From positions 84,584,515 through 84,648,514 of the forward strand of contig NC_134456.1 of NCBI RefSeq assembly GCF_047948215.1: a stretch of DNA of 64,000 nt, written 5' to 3'. The notes beneath the pieces were generated by a model that was not told where the DNA came from, searched no databases, and was given only the letters and a program-made list of their open reading frames with translations. Shown one piece after another: positions 34,340-45,559 of this stretch (position 1 is its first letter; each line of letters starts with the position of its first letter). The position numbers and the translations under genes are program-made. The stretch is from Lycorma delicatula (lineage: Eukaryota > Arthropoda > Insecta > Hemiptera > Fulgoridae).

Positions 34340-36110
34340 TCATCGTTACTAAAGTAATTACTATTAAAATCGACTTGAATAAGAAAAAAATGTAAGAAAT
34401 AACATCTATTACCCCTAAGTTTTCGGACAAATTTTCTTGCAAATAGGAAGAAAAATACTAAAAGATCTCAGGATCATATGTGTAGCCACCATTAAGATGG
34501 CAGAAACGAAAATGATTAGATCGTCTATGTAGACGTCAGTAATTTTTTGTTAAAAAAATTTATTAACAAAAAATTTATCTAAAGAAAAACTTAGAAGAGA
34601 CGAAAAATTTCCAGTATAAAAAGAAATAGCGAAATTAATAAACTTTGTGATAATTAAAGTCGAATTAAGTACCTCCTTTTAATGAAGTAGATAACGAACC
34701 ATCTTGGGTTGCTTCAGGGACAAAAGAAAAAATAAATTTACTGTTCAACATTTAACTAAAAACTCCAATTTCATCTTCATTACGTTACCTAATTTTATTG
34801 TTGTACATCAAGACACAGGCCGGAACGTATTATCTTCTGTAACAACAGGAATATGTATTTTGGAAACTTTATATAGTAAAAAATATGGACGGACCCGTAA
34901 AAAAGAAAATTTAATAACTAATATTATAGTGAGATATAATAAAATGACGCGACCTGTAAAATCTAAATTAATTATATACAAAAACCATTCCAATTTTTAA
35001 ACGAAACAAGCCACTGAGACGTGATTGAACACGCACGGGGGAATAATTTAATCGTATATGTATCTTTATACTGTACGAGTACAGTAATATATCATATTAT
35101 TTATGCTTAGTACTAATCTAATGTAAACGAAAGAATGATGTCATAAAACCTTTCCTAACTGGCTCGTCAAAAAAGTAGCGAACAAGTACGAACATGCACG
35201 GAGCATGCAGTACACTCACGTTACGGGACTAGTAGAGCAAGTGAGGTAAAAAAAACTCATCGTATAAAAGGTTGTTGCAGAAACACGTGTGATCCAGCCG
35301 TCTGTCTGTACACGGAAATAAGTCATTTTCAATATGACTTAGACTATACTCCATGAGAATAAAACTAAACAAAAAATTGAGAACATCGCGTTATATCTAT
35401 AACGACATAACGTCATATTTATTCTTCCTCTCTATCATTTGTTATTTAATTTTTCTCAGCGTAATATTTTTTTTTTAATAGATGATTTATTCATCATCTA
35501 GACAATTCCGTAACTAATATTTTGCTTAAAAAAACCTCAAGAATAACGAAAGAAAATTATACAATTTTGAAAACTTAATAATTATACCCGACTTGAATCC
35601 CGTGAAATTTGTAATAATTAAAAGTCCTAATAATTATTTTCGCTTCATTATGTTTGAAATTCTCTGATCAATGACGTTCTGGTTATCATCATATAATTTT
35701 TCATCTAATCCTACATCGTATTTTCAAAAGTAAATATATTTTATAAATGCGGTTATCGTAAGGTTAGAATAAACAAAACTTATGTACCAACACTTGAATG
35801 AATCTTTCCGATTATACATCCGTAATTTACTTCACTATTTTCTAAGTGCGCGATTAAAATTTAATGAAGAAAGTACAGCTAGAAAGTGATGAAATAATTA
35901 CAATTAATAAACACCTTTTAAATAGCGATCCAAAGTTTCATAAAAGAGAAATTATTTGAAGAGAATGCATTACGATCGATTACAAATGAATTACTGGCGA
36001 TATCTTTCGTATCGGATTAAACAATAAACCGATTCCGAAATGGCACCTTCAGTAACAAATCCTTCCTAACCGAACTTCAATAAAAGAGAACATTTAACCA
36101 ACCGTATATT
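34340..36110. other. No gene recognised
   Basis: AT-rich. A 98-codon plus frame at 34704-35000 overlaps an equally long minus frame and shows no domain. A 13-nt perfect inverted repeat at 34541-34553/34563-34575 is A/T only. Confidence 0.45.
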
Positions 36111-36114
36111 TTTT

Positions 36115-36835
36115 ACTTCCTTGTACGAAGTTAAGCAAGTATTGTGATCGTGAAAAAATTCGAGTTTCAGATTTCAACGTAAATATCCATTTTGACAAGT
36201 TTCGGCGTGACGTCTGTACGTACGTATGTATCTCGCAAACTCAAAACCGATTAACCGTAGGATGTTGAAATTTTGTATTTACAACTGTTGTAACATCTAG
36301 TTGTGCCCCTCCCCTTTTGATTTTGTAATCGACTGGGTCAAAAATGCGTATACAGTCAGACCTCTAAATTAAGTGGGGTTTCATTTTGAAACATTTCAAA
36401 ATGTTTCGATTTGAAACATTTGGATTTTGGACATTTTCTTAACTGTAATAAAACTGAAAAGCCCTCGTTGAGAGCTTTTCAGAGATATATCATAAGTGGT
36501 AGTTATTTTCATTGGTTCCACAGTTATAGCTAAATAAAATTTCAATTAATGAAATATTTGGATCTTACAAGGGCATATCAGTTCAAATCCGACTACATTA
36601 ACTTTTTTTCTAATTTAAATATATTGATTTATTAATAAATTATTAACTTCTGTAAAAAAGAATCAGAAATTATTAGTGAAATAAAAATTTATATGTTTTT
36701 AATTTTAATTCAAAATTTTTACAATCAGAGGTTAGAATTATTAATAAATCAATATATTTATATAAAAAGAATATAAGTGTACGAAGTCAGATTCGAACCG
36801 TTGTGTACATGGTTACAAACCCGACACGTTTTACA
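36115..36835 (+). repeat. Repeat A, copy 3 with inverted tail duplicate
   Basis: The plus-strand copy runs from the ACTTCCTTGTACGAAG start to about 36700. From about 36711 to 36835 the tail, including the tRNA-like GATTCGAACC block, is present again on the opposite strand. The unit thus ends in an inverted partial duplicate and lacks the normal right terminus. Confidence 0.65.
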
Positions 36836-36839
36836 ACAC

Positions 36840-38040
36840 ATATCTACTTAGCGACGTGAAACAAAAGTAATATATAAACTAATATAAATGCTAAAGAAAT
36901 TTTTAGGGCCCTTTTTCTTGAGTATAACTGAATATCGCGTGTTAGTATTTTGTGACGAAGACACGTAATCTGATGTAACGTTTTATAGAAAAACGTCAGT
37001 ATAGTTATTTTTCAGAATTGGAAATAATTTGGTTACGAAAAACAATTTTTTTTCAAATATTAAGCATGATCTAAGTATATTAAAATAATTTCATTTCTAT
37101 AGCCTGAGGAATGACGTTTTTGTTCGAGTGTACAAGTGTAATAGAATTAATAAATAAAACTGCGAACATTAAAACTTGGGAAAACGAAGCGCATACAAAA
37201 GCGATTGCAGCTTCAAAAGATATTTATGTTTATGAAGAAATAAAACGTGACGACATGAATAAAAGAAAGACTTTTGAAAGACTTTACAAGATAGATGTGA
37301 TACAGAGCTATTGAATAAAAATCATTTCTTGTTTACAAAAAATACTCTCTCAACAAAGGAAATGATTCATTGTGTTTAAATTCTATATCCATACTACACT
37401 GATGGTGGAACAAACACTGCTCATTATTCTGCAATTTTGGCTAAAAGTTTGATGTCATTCTTTCGAAATCGAAGTATAGAGATGCGAGACCTACTGAAAA
37501 TTCACTAACTGTAGTAACGAGTGTTATAAAATTCTGGATAAATATACAAAGAAAAAACTCTGTAACACCATAATCATTTCAAATCCTGTAAAAACATGTT
37601 AAAAATGTAAACTAAAAATTTAGAAACCTTTACCAGTTTTGTTGTTATTTTTATTGAATTTATGAGAAAAAAAAAATATATATATATAATAATGATGAAA
37701 TATGATATGCGTGAATACGTAACACTTGCTTGGTTAACATTTCTCCTTTATTAATACATAAATTTTTTATTTATTTATGCATTTTGTTTCGTTCTACTTG
37801 ATAATAAATATCACTATAAAATTTAGTACCCTTCTGTTTCTTTTTTGTTTGATGGTTACATCATAATAATTTAAAAAAACATATTACTAAATATAAGACG
37901 TACATTTATTTAAACAGTAATAAAAGGACATTTATACTCTATCCTAATATTTCAGGGAAGATTGTTGAATTAATAATTGTATAAATTTTTGATATTAGTA
38001 AAAACTAATCTTTTCGCAATCTTTTAATTGTCACTTTCCT
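36840..38040. other. No gene recognised
   Basis: AT-rich. A 67-codon plus frame at 37111-37314 (with KTWENEAHTKAIAASKDIYVY) is slightly protein-like, but I do not recognise it and it has no continuation. Confidence 0.4.
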
Positions 38041-38042
38041 AA

Positions 38043-38327
38043 GAACTCTCTCTCTTTCCTGTTTAGCCTCCGGGAATTACCGTTCAGATATTACTTCAGA
38101 GGATGATAAGTGTAAATGAAGTGCAGTCTTGTACAGTCTCAGTTCGGCCACTTCTGAGATGTGTGGTTAATTGACACCCGACCACCAAAGAACATCGGAA
38201 TCCACGATCTAGTATTCAAATCCGTATAAAATAACTGCGTTTAGTAGGACTTAAACGCTGGAACTCTCGACTTCCACATCAGCTGATTTGGGAAGGCGCG
38301 TTCACCACTAGAACAACCCGGAGAGTC
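38043..38327 (-). mobile_element. tRNA-derived SINE-1, near full length
   Basis: Minus-strand copy of the SINE at 44391-44700. It keeps the tRNA-like head with the CATCAGCTGATTTG core, the AACCACACATCTCAGAA-type body and the CGGTAATTCCCGGAGGCTAA tail. Divergence is modest. Confidence 0.85.
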
Positions 38328-38400
38328 ACTTTATTAAAGAACTGAAGATCGTATCTCACTTTCAAATGAAATAAGTTAAATAAATTGCAGCAAAAAATGT

Positions 38401-38452
38401 GTAGATGTAATTTAATAAGTGTACAGGGAAGTCATGTGGTGTCCACATCAAG
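38401..38452 (+). repeat. Repeat A, right-terminal fragment
   Basis: Only the last ~50 bp are present: TTTAATAAGTGTACAGGGAA followed by the GTCATGTGGTGTCCACATCA hairpin. It helps to define the element's right end. Confidence 0.75.
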
Positions 38453-38454
38453 AT

Positions 38455-39675
38455 TTTTATATACATTTTGTTAATGAAATTCTTACGATATTCCAACTGC
38501 AACTCGTTCCTCAGGATAACTTAAACGGTCGAGTTTTTAAACGAAAAATCCACGGCCTGCACAGAACATTCATTATACCACATTGCGATCTCGTAAACTA
38601 GAAAAGCTACGTAGAACTTTAAAGGGGGCGCGCGAATTTCTCGACTTTTGAATGCATTAAAAACACACAATTATTATACTTGAAATCTCTGCTATTTTTC
38701 CAATACGGCGGTTAATCGATTTTTTAAATGAAAACCCGTTATTTTTATAACATTTTCGGATAAAATACATAATTTTATAACCCTTTTATTATTAGATTTT
38801 CCCCTCAACACAACGGATTAGGGACAAAACCTCATCTGCAGTTCCCGACAAAGCCGGGAAAGCATGACTTTCCCGGTTACGCCGGAAAGGAGGAAAATTA
38901 ATACAGCTAATTAGGAAAGAAATTAAGTGAAACATTTAACGTAAATAAATTTCCAAATAATGAAGAATACATACGGTATCCGCGGCGACTGTATTTCCCC
39001 ACTCGCTATCTAAATGCAATTATGACCTATACTCGAAAGTAAATTTCATAAAAATATGTTAATCCAGTCTGAAAACATAACCAAAATTACAATTGACAAA
39101 AAAAGATTACTGTTCCCCGTGCTGAATGAAACTGGCCGAATAATAACTAATCGAAATAGTAATGTAACGGAATCATCTAATTAGAACAAAAATTTGATTT
39201 GAACTCGGTAACGACAAAAAAAGGGGTTTTTACCCCCTACTTACCTGTACGATTCTGAATAAAATTACTGAATATTATCAGAAAGTATCTTACTAATCTA
39301 ACGAACATTAAATTATACGAAAAAAAATGTATAGACTTATAAAATTATATTTTGAGATACGAGATCCATACCACCCATCGCCCCCTAGAACGATTGAGAC
39401 CAAAATGAAATAGAATCAATGTCAAAATCGATTTCATCCAAATCCGTCTATCGATCTGATGATATCAGACAAAAAATTAATTCTACCGGCTAAAATTGTG
39501 TATTTTGGTAAGCGAGCGGTGATGAAAACCCAAAATCTAGAGGAAAAAACCCAGATTGGATATGTGAAATTTCATCCGATTTGTGTACTACATAGGAAGT
39601 GGGACATCGATTATTCGTGTTGACCTTTGCAAGGCCGAATCACACATAATAAAAAAGAAAACTTCAGTAAAACTA
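38455..39675. other. No gene; GC hairpin at 38854-38876 and old tail-like block at 39380-39610
   Basis: The hairpin has 9-bp arms CCGGGAAAG/CTTTCCCGG with a 5-base loop. 39380-39610 has the repeated-sequence style of an old retroelement tail (TCAAAATCGATTTCATCC). No coding frame. Confidence 0.4.
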
Positions 39676-39679
39676 AAAA

Positions 39680-39811
39680 TCTGATGTGGACACCACATGA
39701 CTTCCCTGTACGCCTATTAAATTACATATACACATTATTTTTTTTAAAGGAGCCCAAAATTTTATTTCATCAATAACTTCTCATATTATTTTATTGTTAT
39801 TATTGAATTAT

Positions 39812-39855
<44 letters not shown>

Positions 39856-40378
39856 ATCAAATGTTAATATTATTACTAAATCAACATATTTAAATTGAAA
39901 AAAAAAGAAAAAAAAAGAAGATGAAGTCGGATTCGAACCTATGTGCTTTCCCCTTGTAAGATCCAAATATTTCATTAATTAAACATTTATTTAGCTATAA
40001 CGCTGGAACCGATGAAAATAAGTAGCACTTATGATACATCGTTGAAAAGCTCTCAACGAGGACTTACTACCGCAATTAAGAAAAAGTACAAAATCCAAAT
40101 CTTCTTGAATTTTGTGCTTTTTTCAAACACTTCTGGTCCTGTCGATTACAATCAAAAGGGAAGATGCAAAACTAGATGTTACAACAGTCCTAAATACAAA
40201 ATTTCAACATTCTACGGCTAATCGTTTTTGAGTTAATTGAGATACTTATGTACTTACAATGTCATGTCGAAACTAGTATAAATGCATTCAGGGATGGTCA
40301 AAATGGATATTTCCGTTGAAATCTGAAAATCGAAATTTTTCGCGATCGCAATACTTTCTTTACTTCGTACAAAGGAGT
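39680..40378 (-). repeat. Repeat A, copy 4 (near full length)
   Basis: Minus-strand copy with both ends: TCTGATGTGGACACCACATG at the left and TACTTCGTACAAAGGAGT at the right. The tRNA-like block CGGATTCGAACCTATG is at 39929-39944. A (TA)n tract (39815-39851) interrupts the tail region. The plus-strand open frame at 40012-40221 is a shadow of the repeat. Confidence 0.8.
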
Positions 40379-40379
40379 A

Positions 40380-41775
40380 AAAAAGTACTCGGAACGTATT
40401 CAAGAGAAAACAGATACAGTAATACGTTACAAAAAAATTCTACCTTGAGTAAAGTTATGAAACTTAGATAAAACAAGAATGTATGATTTTCAGAAATTAA
40501 TTTAACACATTCCTAAATTTAAGTATGTTTTATACCATATGAATCGCAAAAAAAAAACAATTAAAAAACCCAGTAAAATCAAAGAGAAAAAACAATTCCT
40601 GTTGAAGCAAAGCTTTATCTGAAAAGTGTTTTAGATTTTTTAAGTGGTACATTAATTTTTTTTAAACTGTAGTGCGGATGTAAACAGTCCGGATATTTGG
40701 ACAACCGTAAAATCGGCGTTCTACTCTATAATATATTGTACATGTATACAATTAACAGCCGTGAAAGTTAAATTACAAATTAAACAACATCATTTTGAAT
40801 TCAGATCCGATTGAGAATTGGTATAAATATTTGTTTTTAATTTCGTACCCTTTTAAAAGCTGAATTTTAATGAAAAATTGAATAAATAGTTTTTTTTTCT
40901 TTTTTAAATCATAATAAAGAATTGTTAATCTCATTTAAATAACCTCGTAAAAAATACGTTCTCTATTATTATTAAAACGATGATAAAACAATGTTTGAAA
41001 AATAATTTGAATCTCTACAAAAGAAAAAATATAGCGCAATCATTACACACACATCACCGATTAAAACAACTTTATCGAATAAATAAATAATAGGAAAACT
41101 GTTTATTTTATCATGTTTGCATATACTATATCGATATCGCATACATTTTATATGAATCTTTTTTTAATAAAAAAAATAATAATAATAATCAAAGTCAAAA
41201 GATATAAAATGGTATTTTCTTTTTTTACCGATAAATCTCAAAATTTTTACAAGAAATTCGTAACAGAAAAACAATTTATTAATTCTACTACGATATTATT
41301 AATGAAGTTTTTAATAATTAATGTAAAAAAGAAATAGTTTTTCTTCCAAACTGTAATTCAAGACATAAGATCATGGTAAATGAATACGTACAACATAAGA
41401 AGGAAAAAAGAACAACACTTAACTTCTACTTCGAATAATAATTTCAAGTATAAGGGAAGTCAAATTTATTTTTTACATGTTAATTACAAACACAAATAAA
41501 AATATTTTATAAAGTAGCTCATTTAGAAAAATAACTTTAATAATATTAATCAACATTTAAAGACTATCAACACGCTTACGTTTGCAGAATACAATTTTTT
41601 TTATACGTGTTAATTATAAAAGATAATTACATCCTATGGGGATAAGCGTCATACTGAAACATAATTACACTTATAGGGTGACCAATAAGGAAATCGGCAC
41701 TCGAGGCTCCGTGTCTCTACAATCTCACCTAACTCAACCTGGACTGCAAAAGCACCCTGGGCATTTAGTTGACCG
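40380..41775. other. AT-rich stretch, no gene recognised
   Basis: No recognisable content. The 74-codon plus frame at 41113-41337 is dominated by AT-rich codons. Confidence 0.5.
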
Positions 41776-41778
41776 AAC

Positions 41779-43210
41779 CTAACCATCTAAGGAATTAAAG
41801 TACAGCGCAACGGCCCTTACGTAACAGCCACATTCCTTACACAACTGGGTGCTCATGCTTCTTGTGCAACCTTTTACAGTTAGCACAGGCCGGAGCCTCG
41901 GACCTACGCGAACATCTTCACGTTTCTGGCCCTCCTCGCCACAAAGGACACACACCATGGCAAACTTACAAAATTTAGCCCTGTGACCATATCTGCAGCA
42001 GTTGAAACATCTTTGGACGTCAACGTACTCTTTTAGTCGGCAGGACCCTAATTTAATACATAGTCTGCCTGCGGACGTAAATTTTTTAAAGAGACCAGAA
42101 CACCTCAAAAACTCCGTGATATTTCTGGGTATCACGCCTACCCGTTTTAAAGACCAAACTGCAGTCCTACCGAAAGGCGGCTTCATCCAAACCGGTGTTC
42201 TGCTCCCTAATGAGGGACAAGACATCTTCTACGGTCAGGGTTCGGTCAATATCATAGACTATAATACAGGGCCTACGCATTCTCTTCGGGTTTATTTTCA
42301 CATTCAATCGCTTACCCGCCGTGGAATCTCTAATTACCTGAATGGACTCTGTGTCATCCGCTACCACAACTAATCCCTTACCAGTCTCTTTAATGTTCCT
42401 GATTTTAAGGCCTTTCCGGTCTCTCCGAAGAGAGAAAGCTAGAGGTCTTTTTTCAGCTGACTGCAGTCGATCCCTCTGCCCTATTAACAAATGCAACCTG
42501 AGGTTTCTTAAAGGACTGGCTGGTTTCACGTCTGCCCCTGGCCACATCAGCGTGCCTACGCGGTTGCATCGGAGACGGGGCCGGTTTCTGAGCTATTTCT
42601 TTAGGCTTCGAAGCAAGATTTTCGAAGCCATGGACGAGAGATCTGTGAAAGCCGCTTGGAAGAATTCGAGCCGAAGAAATAATCTCTTCTTGGTAGCTGC
42701 ACTACTACATTTCGGGTTAGCTGAACATGAAGACAAGCTACGCAGTTCCACCAAAACATCACGGGACAATGGAGCAGAACTGCCAGGCTCGCCCCCGGCT
42801 TGCAAAAACTCTTTAATAAGTGGGTTCATGTCCTTCCGGGTGGTCATTCCTACATCTACTTCTAACTATCGGTGTCAGAACCGGTGTTCGAGAAGGTCGA
42901 AGGAAAAAGCTCCGGCCCCCTCTTCCGGCTAGGCTTCTTACCTACCTCACTAACACCTGTCATGGTCGAAGATGCCCTGACCTAACAGCAGACGAACAAA
43001 ATGCTCGCTGTATTCCTTCTATCACAGAAATTGGGCACAACCCAACAAGCGACTACCCTCACGACTACCCGCAGCGAGTCACGGAGACCTCCTGCATTCT
43101 CCTGTCACCCTTTGCACGTCTCCGCCGCTACTGGATCAAATGTGTGAAATCAAAGATCAACATACAGTTACAGATTACGACCTCGGCTCTAAAAGAGCGC
43201 AAGCAGGACT
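41779..43210 (-). pseudogene. LINE ORF1 (gag-like, CCHC zinc knuckle) remnant
   Basis: Minus strand, three open pieces. 42847-42593 and 42547-42167 share a frame and are separated by a stop region. A frame change near 42200 joins them to 42225-41779. The second piece has KIRNIKETGKGLVVVADD and VKINPKRMRRPCIIVYDI, the conserved core of R1-like gag proteins. The third has CFNCCRYGHRAKFC (C-X2-C-X4-H-X4-C) near 42010, then CVLCGEEG as the start of a second knuckle. Such proteins bind the element RNA in a ribonucleoprotein. The G+C content is much higher than the surroundings, out to about 43300, which probably includes 5' UTR. No ORF2 follows downstream; the sequence leaves the element by 41.7 kb. 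Clade R1/jockey/I is inferred from domain order. Confidence 0.75.
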
Positions 43211-43214
43211 AAGG

Positions 43215-43440
43215 GTAAATGCCCCTTTGCCGTAACAGGGACCTGCGACCAGGAGTCGTTGCCACTTTTTTCCCCGCGATGAGGCGGGTGCTCGAACAAA
43301 TTCTGCGCCAAAATCTCTGAATCCCCGTGAAAAGGATTATGAATCGTCTAACAATAAGGGTGCAAAACCGTTGTAACAGTTTTCAGAGAGCTGGCATATC
43401 GGCACTATGATTTGTGTATAAATAAAAGACCCTAACAATT
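43215..43440 (-). other. Probable 5' flank of the LINE ORF1 element
   Basis: GC-rich leader-like sequence continuous with the ORF1 remnant, without a frame. Boundary is uncertain. Confidence 0.35.
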
Positions 43441-43519
43441 CTGTGATCATTTATTTATGAAAAAGTAATGTACAGACAATGAAAATTTATGAGCCGAAAA
43501 CAATACTGTATAAATGATG

Positions 43520-44240
43520 TCCGTTGCATTGTATACAATCTATAAATCGAGAGCGAAAATTATTGATAACGCATCCACACATTTTTCTTGAAATCGATTT
43601 TATTTGCGCCTCGATATTTGCCTTTATATTGACGTGTATCAGCCGGGTTATTCTTGTAAACATTTTTAAGGTAACCCCACAGGAAATAATGAGAGGCGTT
43701 AAGTCGGGACTCCTAAGGGACCGGTTGATATTGCTTCTTCTTGAAATTACTTTATTGGGAAATAATTCCTGAACAGCTTCGATTGCCTGATTTGATGTGT
43801 AACATGTGGCACCATCATGCTGAAACCAAGTTTCTTAAATTAAAGCCTTGAAACTGCTGTAAAGATGGTGCAATAAAATCTGGTAACATTGCACAATATC
43901 GCTGAGTATTAATGGTAAGAGCTTGTTCATTTTGATAATCAAAAAAGTACGGTCCGATGATGCCATTAGAAGACATTAGCCCATAAGATTACGTTGTGGC
44001 TATGCAGTTGAAGAAACAACCACTGTAGAACCAGCAGCTTCAAACATTCGGATCCATTTTCTAATAACATCAGGGCAAGGTGGATAAGCTAATGTCTCGC
44101 AACTGGTAATGCGCGATGCTGACGGCATGTTGTCAGGATAGAATTGTTTTGGTAAAATGCACGTACGCAAAAATCGTGTCGCTCTCCGGTAAACGGCTCC
44201 GTTGCAATTAAAATTCCTTGTACCGCTTTAAAATTCTACC
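43520..44240 (-). pseudogene. DDE transposase pseudogene (Tc1/mariner superfamily)
   Basis: Minus strand. The segment near 43840-43770 reads ETWFQHDGATCYTSNQAIEA, the second catalytic Asp context. Near 43715-43680 comes SPDLTP then LWGYLKN in another frame, the third catalytic motif of the HDGA/RSPDLTPLD family of insect transposases. VQELFPNKVISRR lies between them. The first catalytic region and the N-terminus are not clear; 44140-44000 gives SRITSCETLAYPPCP and RKWIRMFEAAGSTVVVSS. Several frameshifts. The family resembles, but differs from, the one at 11390-12480. Confidence 0.6.
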
Positions 44241-44390
44241 CCCCCACCACGACTGCCGCTGTTGCCGCATTTCGCAGTAAATAGTCCAAGTGACCATGGT
44301 CACTTGTTATATCTATGAAGAAGGTGCTATACAATCGAGCGAAAAGTTACATTACGTATTTCTGACAACATATGTCGATTAAAGATATTT

Positions 44391-44700
44391 AACCCACCGG
44401 GTTAGTCTAGTGGTGAACGTCTTCCCAAATCAGCTGATTTGGAAGTCGAGAGTTCCAGCGTTCAAGTCCTAGTAAAGTCAGTTATTTTTACATGGATCTG
44501 AACACTACATCATGGATACCGGTGCTCTTTGGTGGTTGGGTTTCAATTAACCACATATCTCAGAAATGGTCGAACTGAGACTGTACAAGACTACAATTCA
44601 TTTACACTCATACATATCATCCTCATTCATCCTCTGAAGAATTATCTAAACGGTAATTACCGGAGGCTAAACAGGAAAAAAAGAAAAAGACAAGATATGT
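44391..44700 (+). mobile_element. tRNA-derived SINE-1, full-length reference copy
   Basis: About 310 bp. The head carries an A-box-like TTAGTCTAGTGGTGAACG (44402-44419) and a B-box-like GTTCAAGTCC (44460-44469), at a spacing fitting a split RNA polymerase III promoter. Between them lies an 18-bp perfect palindrome CCAAATCAGCTGATTTGG (44425-44442). The body includes GGTGGTTGGGTTTCAATTAA, and the 3' end is A-rich with AAAAAAAGAAAAAG. Other copies: 38043-38327, 50006-50288 and a fragment at 1-72. Non-autonomous; mobilised by LINE proteins in known cases. Confidence 0.88.
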
Positions 44701-44709
44701 TGACAATAA

Positions 44710-45150
44710 TATAGAAGACATAGAAAACTAACGTTAAAGGATCGGTGAGTCTTTCAACATTCGTTTATAATCTCAATACATATTCAATCTTTCACAAAAA
44801 CATTATCATTATTAATAACAATAATAAAAATTACATAAGCAATAATTTTTCTTATCGTAACATACATTTTACGAAGAATGTCATATGTTTGTAATACTGT
44901 CTACAAATAACGTTTCTATAATCATCACTGAACGAAAAAAATTAATTTTTCAAGGTCGCAGAGGAAAAATTTAGCCTAATATAATAAAGGTGATCCATCA
45001 CCAGCACAACGCAAACGAAACGCGTTTTCTTTAGGCGACTATTAAAGTTTTATAAACGTGAATATGAATTCTTAGATAAAGAAAAAACTGGAAAGGAGCT
45101 GTGTACCTTTTCCGGTTTGACTCCTTAACAGATTTCTGTTTTCAAACCGC
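44710..45150. other. No gene recognised
   Basis: AT-rich DNA without coding or repeat signal. Confidence 0.5.
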
Positions 45151-45151
45151 C

Positions 45152-45352
45152 TCACGGAGTTTTAAAATTAATGACATTATGATTACTTAAATCGGTGAAA
45201 TCATTATCACAAATGCGCTTTAATATGGTAGACACGTAATTGCTGACATTCAGCGACTTAGGCGAGGCAGCGAATTCCTGTCTCGACGAAATAAATTTTA
45301 ATTTACGGATGTCATACATATTTTTAGTAATCGACGGGGAGCGCCTACCCAT
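45152..45352 (-). CDS. Unrecognised 66-codon ORF with good start context
   Basis: The minus strand carries AAAATGG as start context, then a 66-residue open frame beginning MGRRSPSITKNMYDIRKLKF and ending VINFKTP. About 200 bp upstream (45360-45560) are less AT-rich, as transcribed leaders often are. The composition is more protein-like than chance frames nearby, but I recognise no domain and found no continuation. It could be a first exon of a host gene, a small ORF of an unknown element, or chance. Confidence 0.25.
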   Translation of the reverse strand: MGRRSPSITKNMYDIRKLKFISSRQEFAASPKSLNVSNYVSTILKRICDNDFTDLSNHNVINFKTP

Positions 45353-45559
45353 TTTAGCAAATATATGACAACAAGTGAACGGTTGGGACACGTAAGCCGC
45401 TGGTGTATAACACCGTGCTTAGTCCGCTAACGCTGTTGGGTAAGCTCTAGGAGCTATTTAGGATACTGGTCGCTAAACTGTTCGAGGCTCAGCAGCCGTT
45501 TGTATGGTGACTGAATGGGGTGATGACGAGAGAAATGCCAAGCAAACCAAATCACAAAT

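Noticed and set aside
42002..43212. Long plus-strand open frames of 123-196 codons
   Set aside because: They are shadows of the minus-strand LINE ORF1, whose gag-like core and zinc knuckle explain the region.
44425..44442. CRISPR-like or operator palindrome
   Set aside because: It is part of a SINE head present in several copies, with no array or bacterial context.
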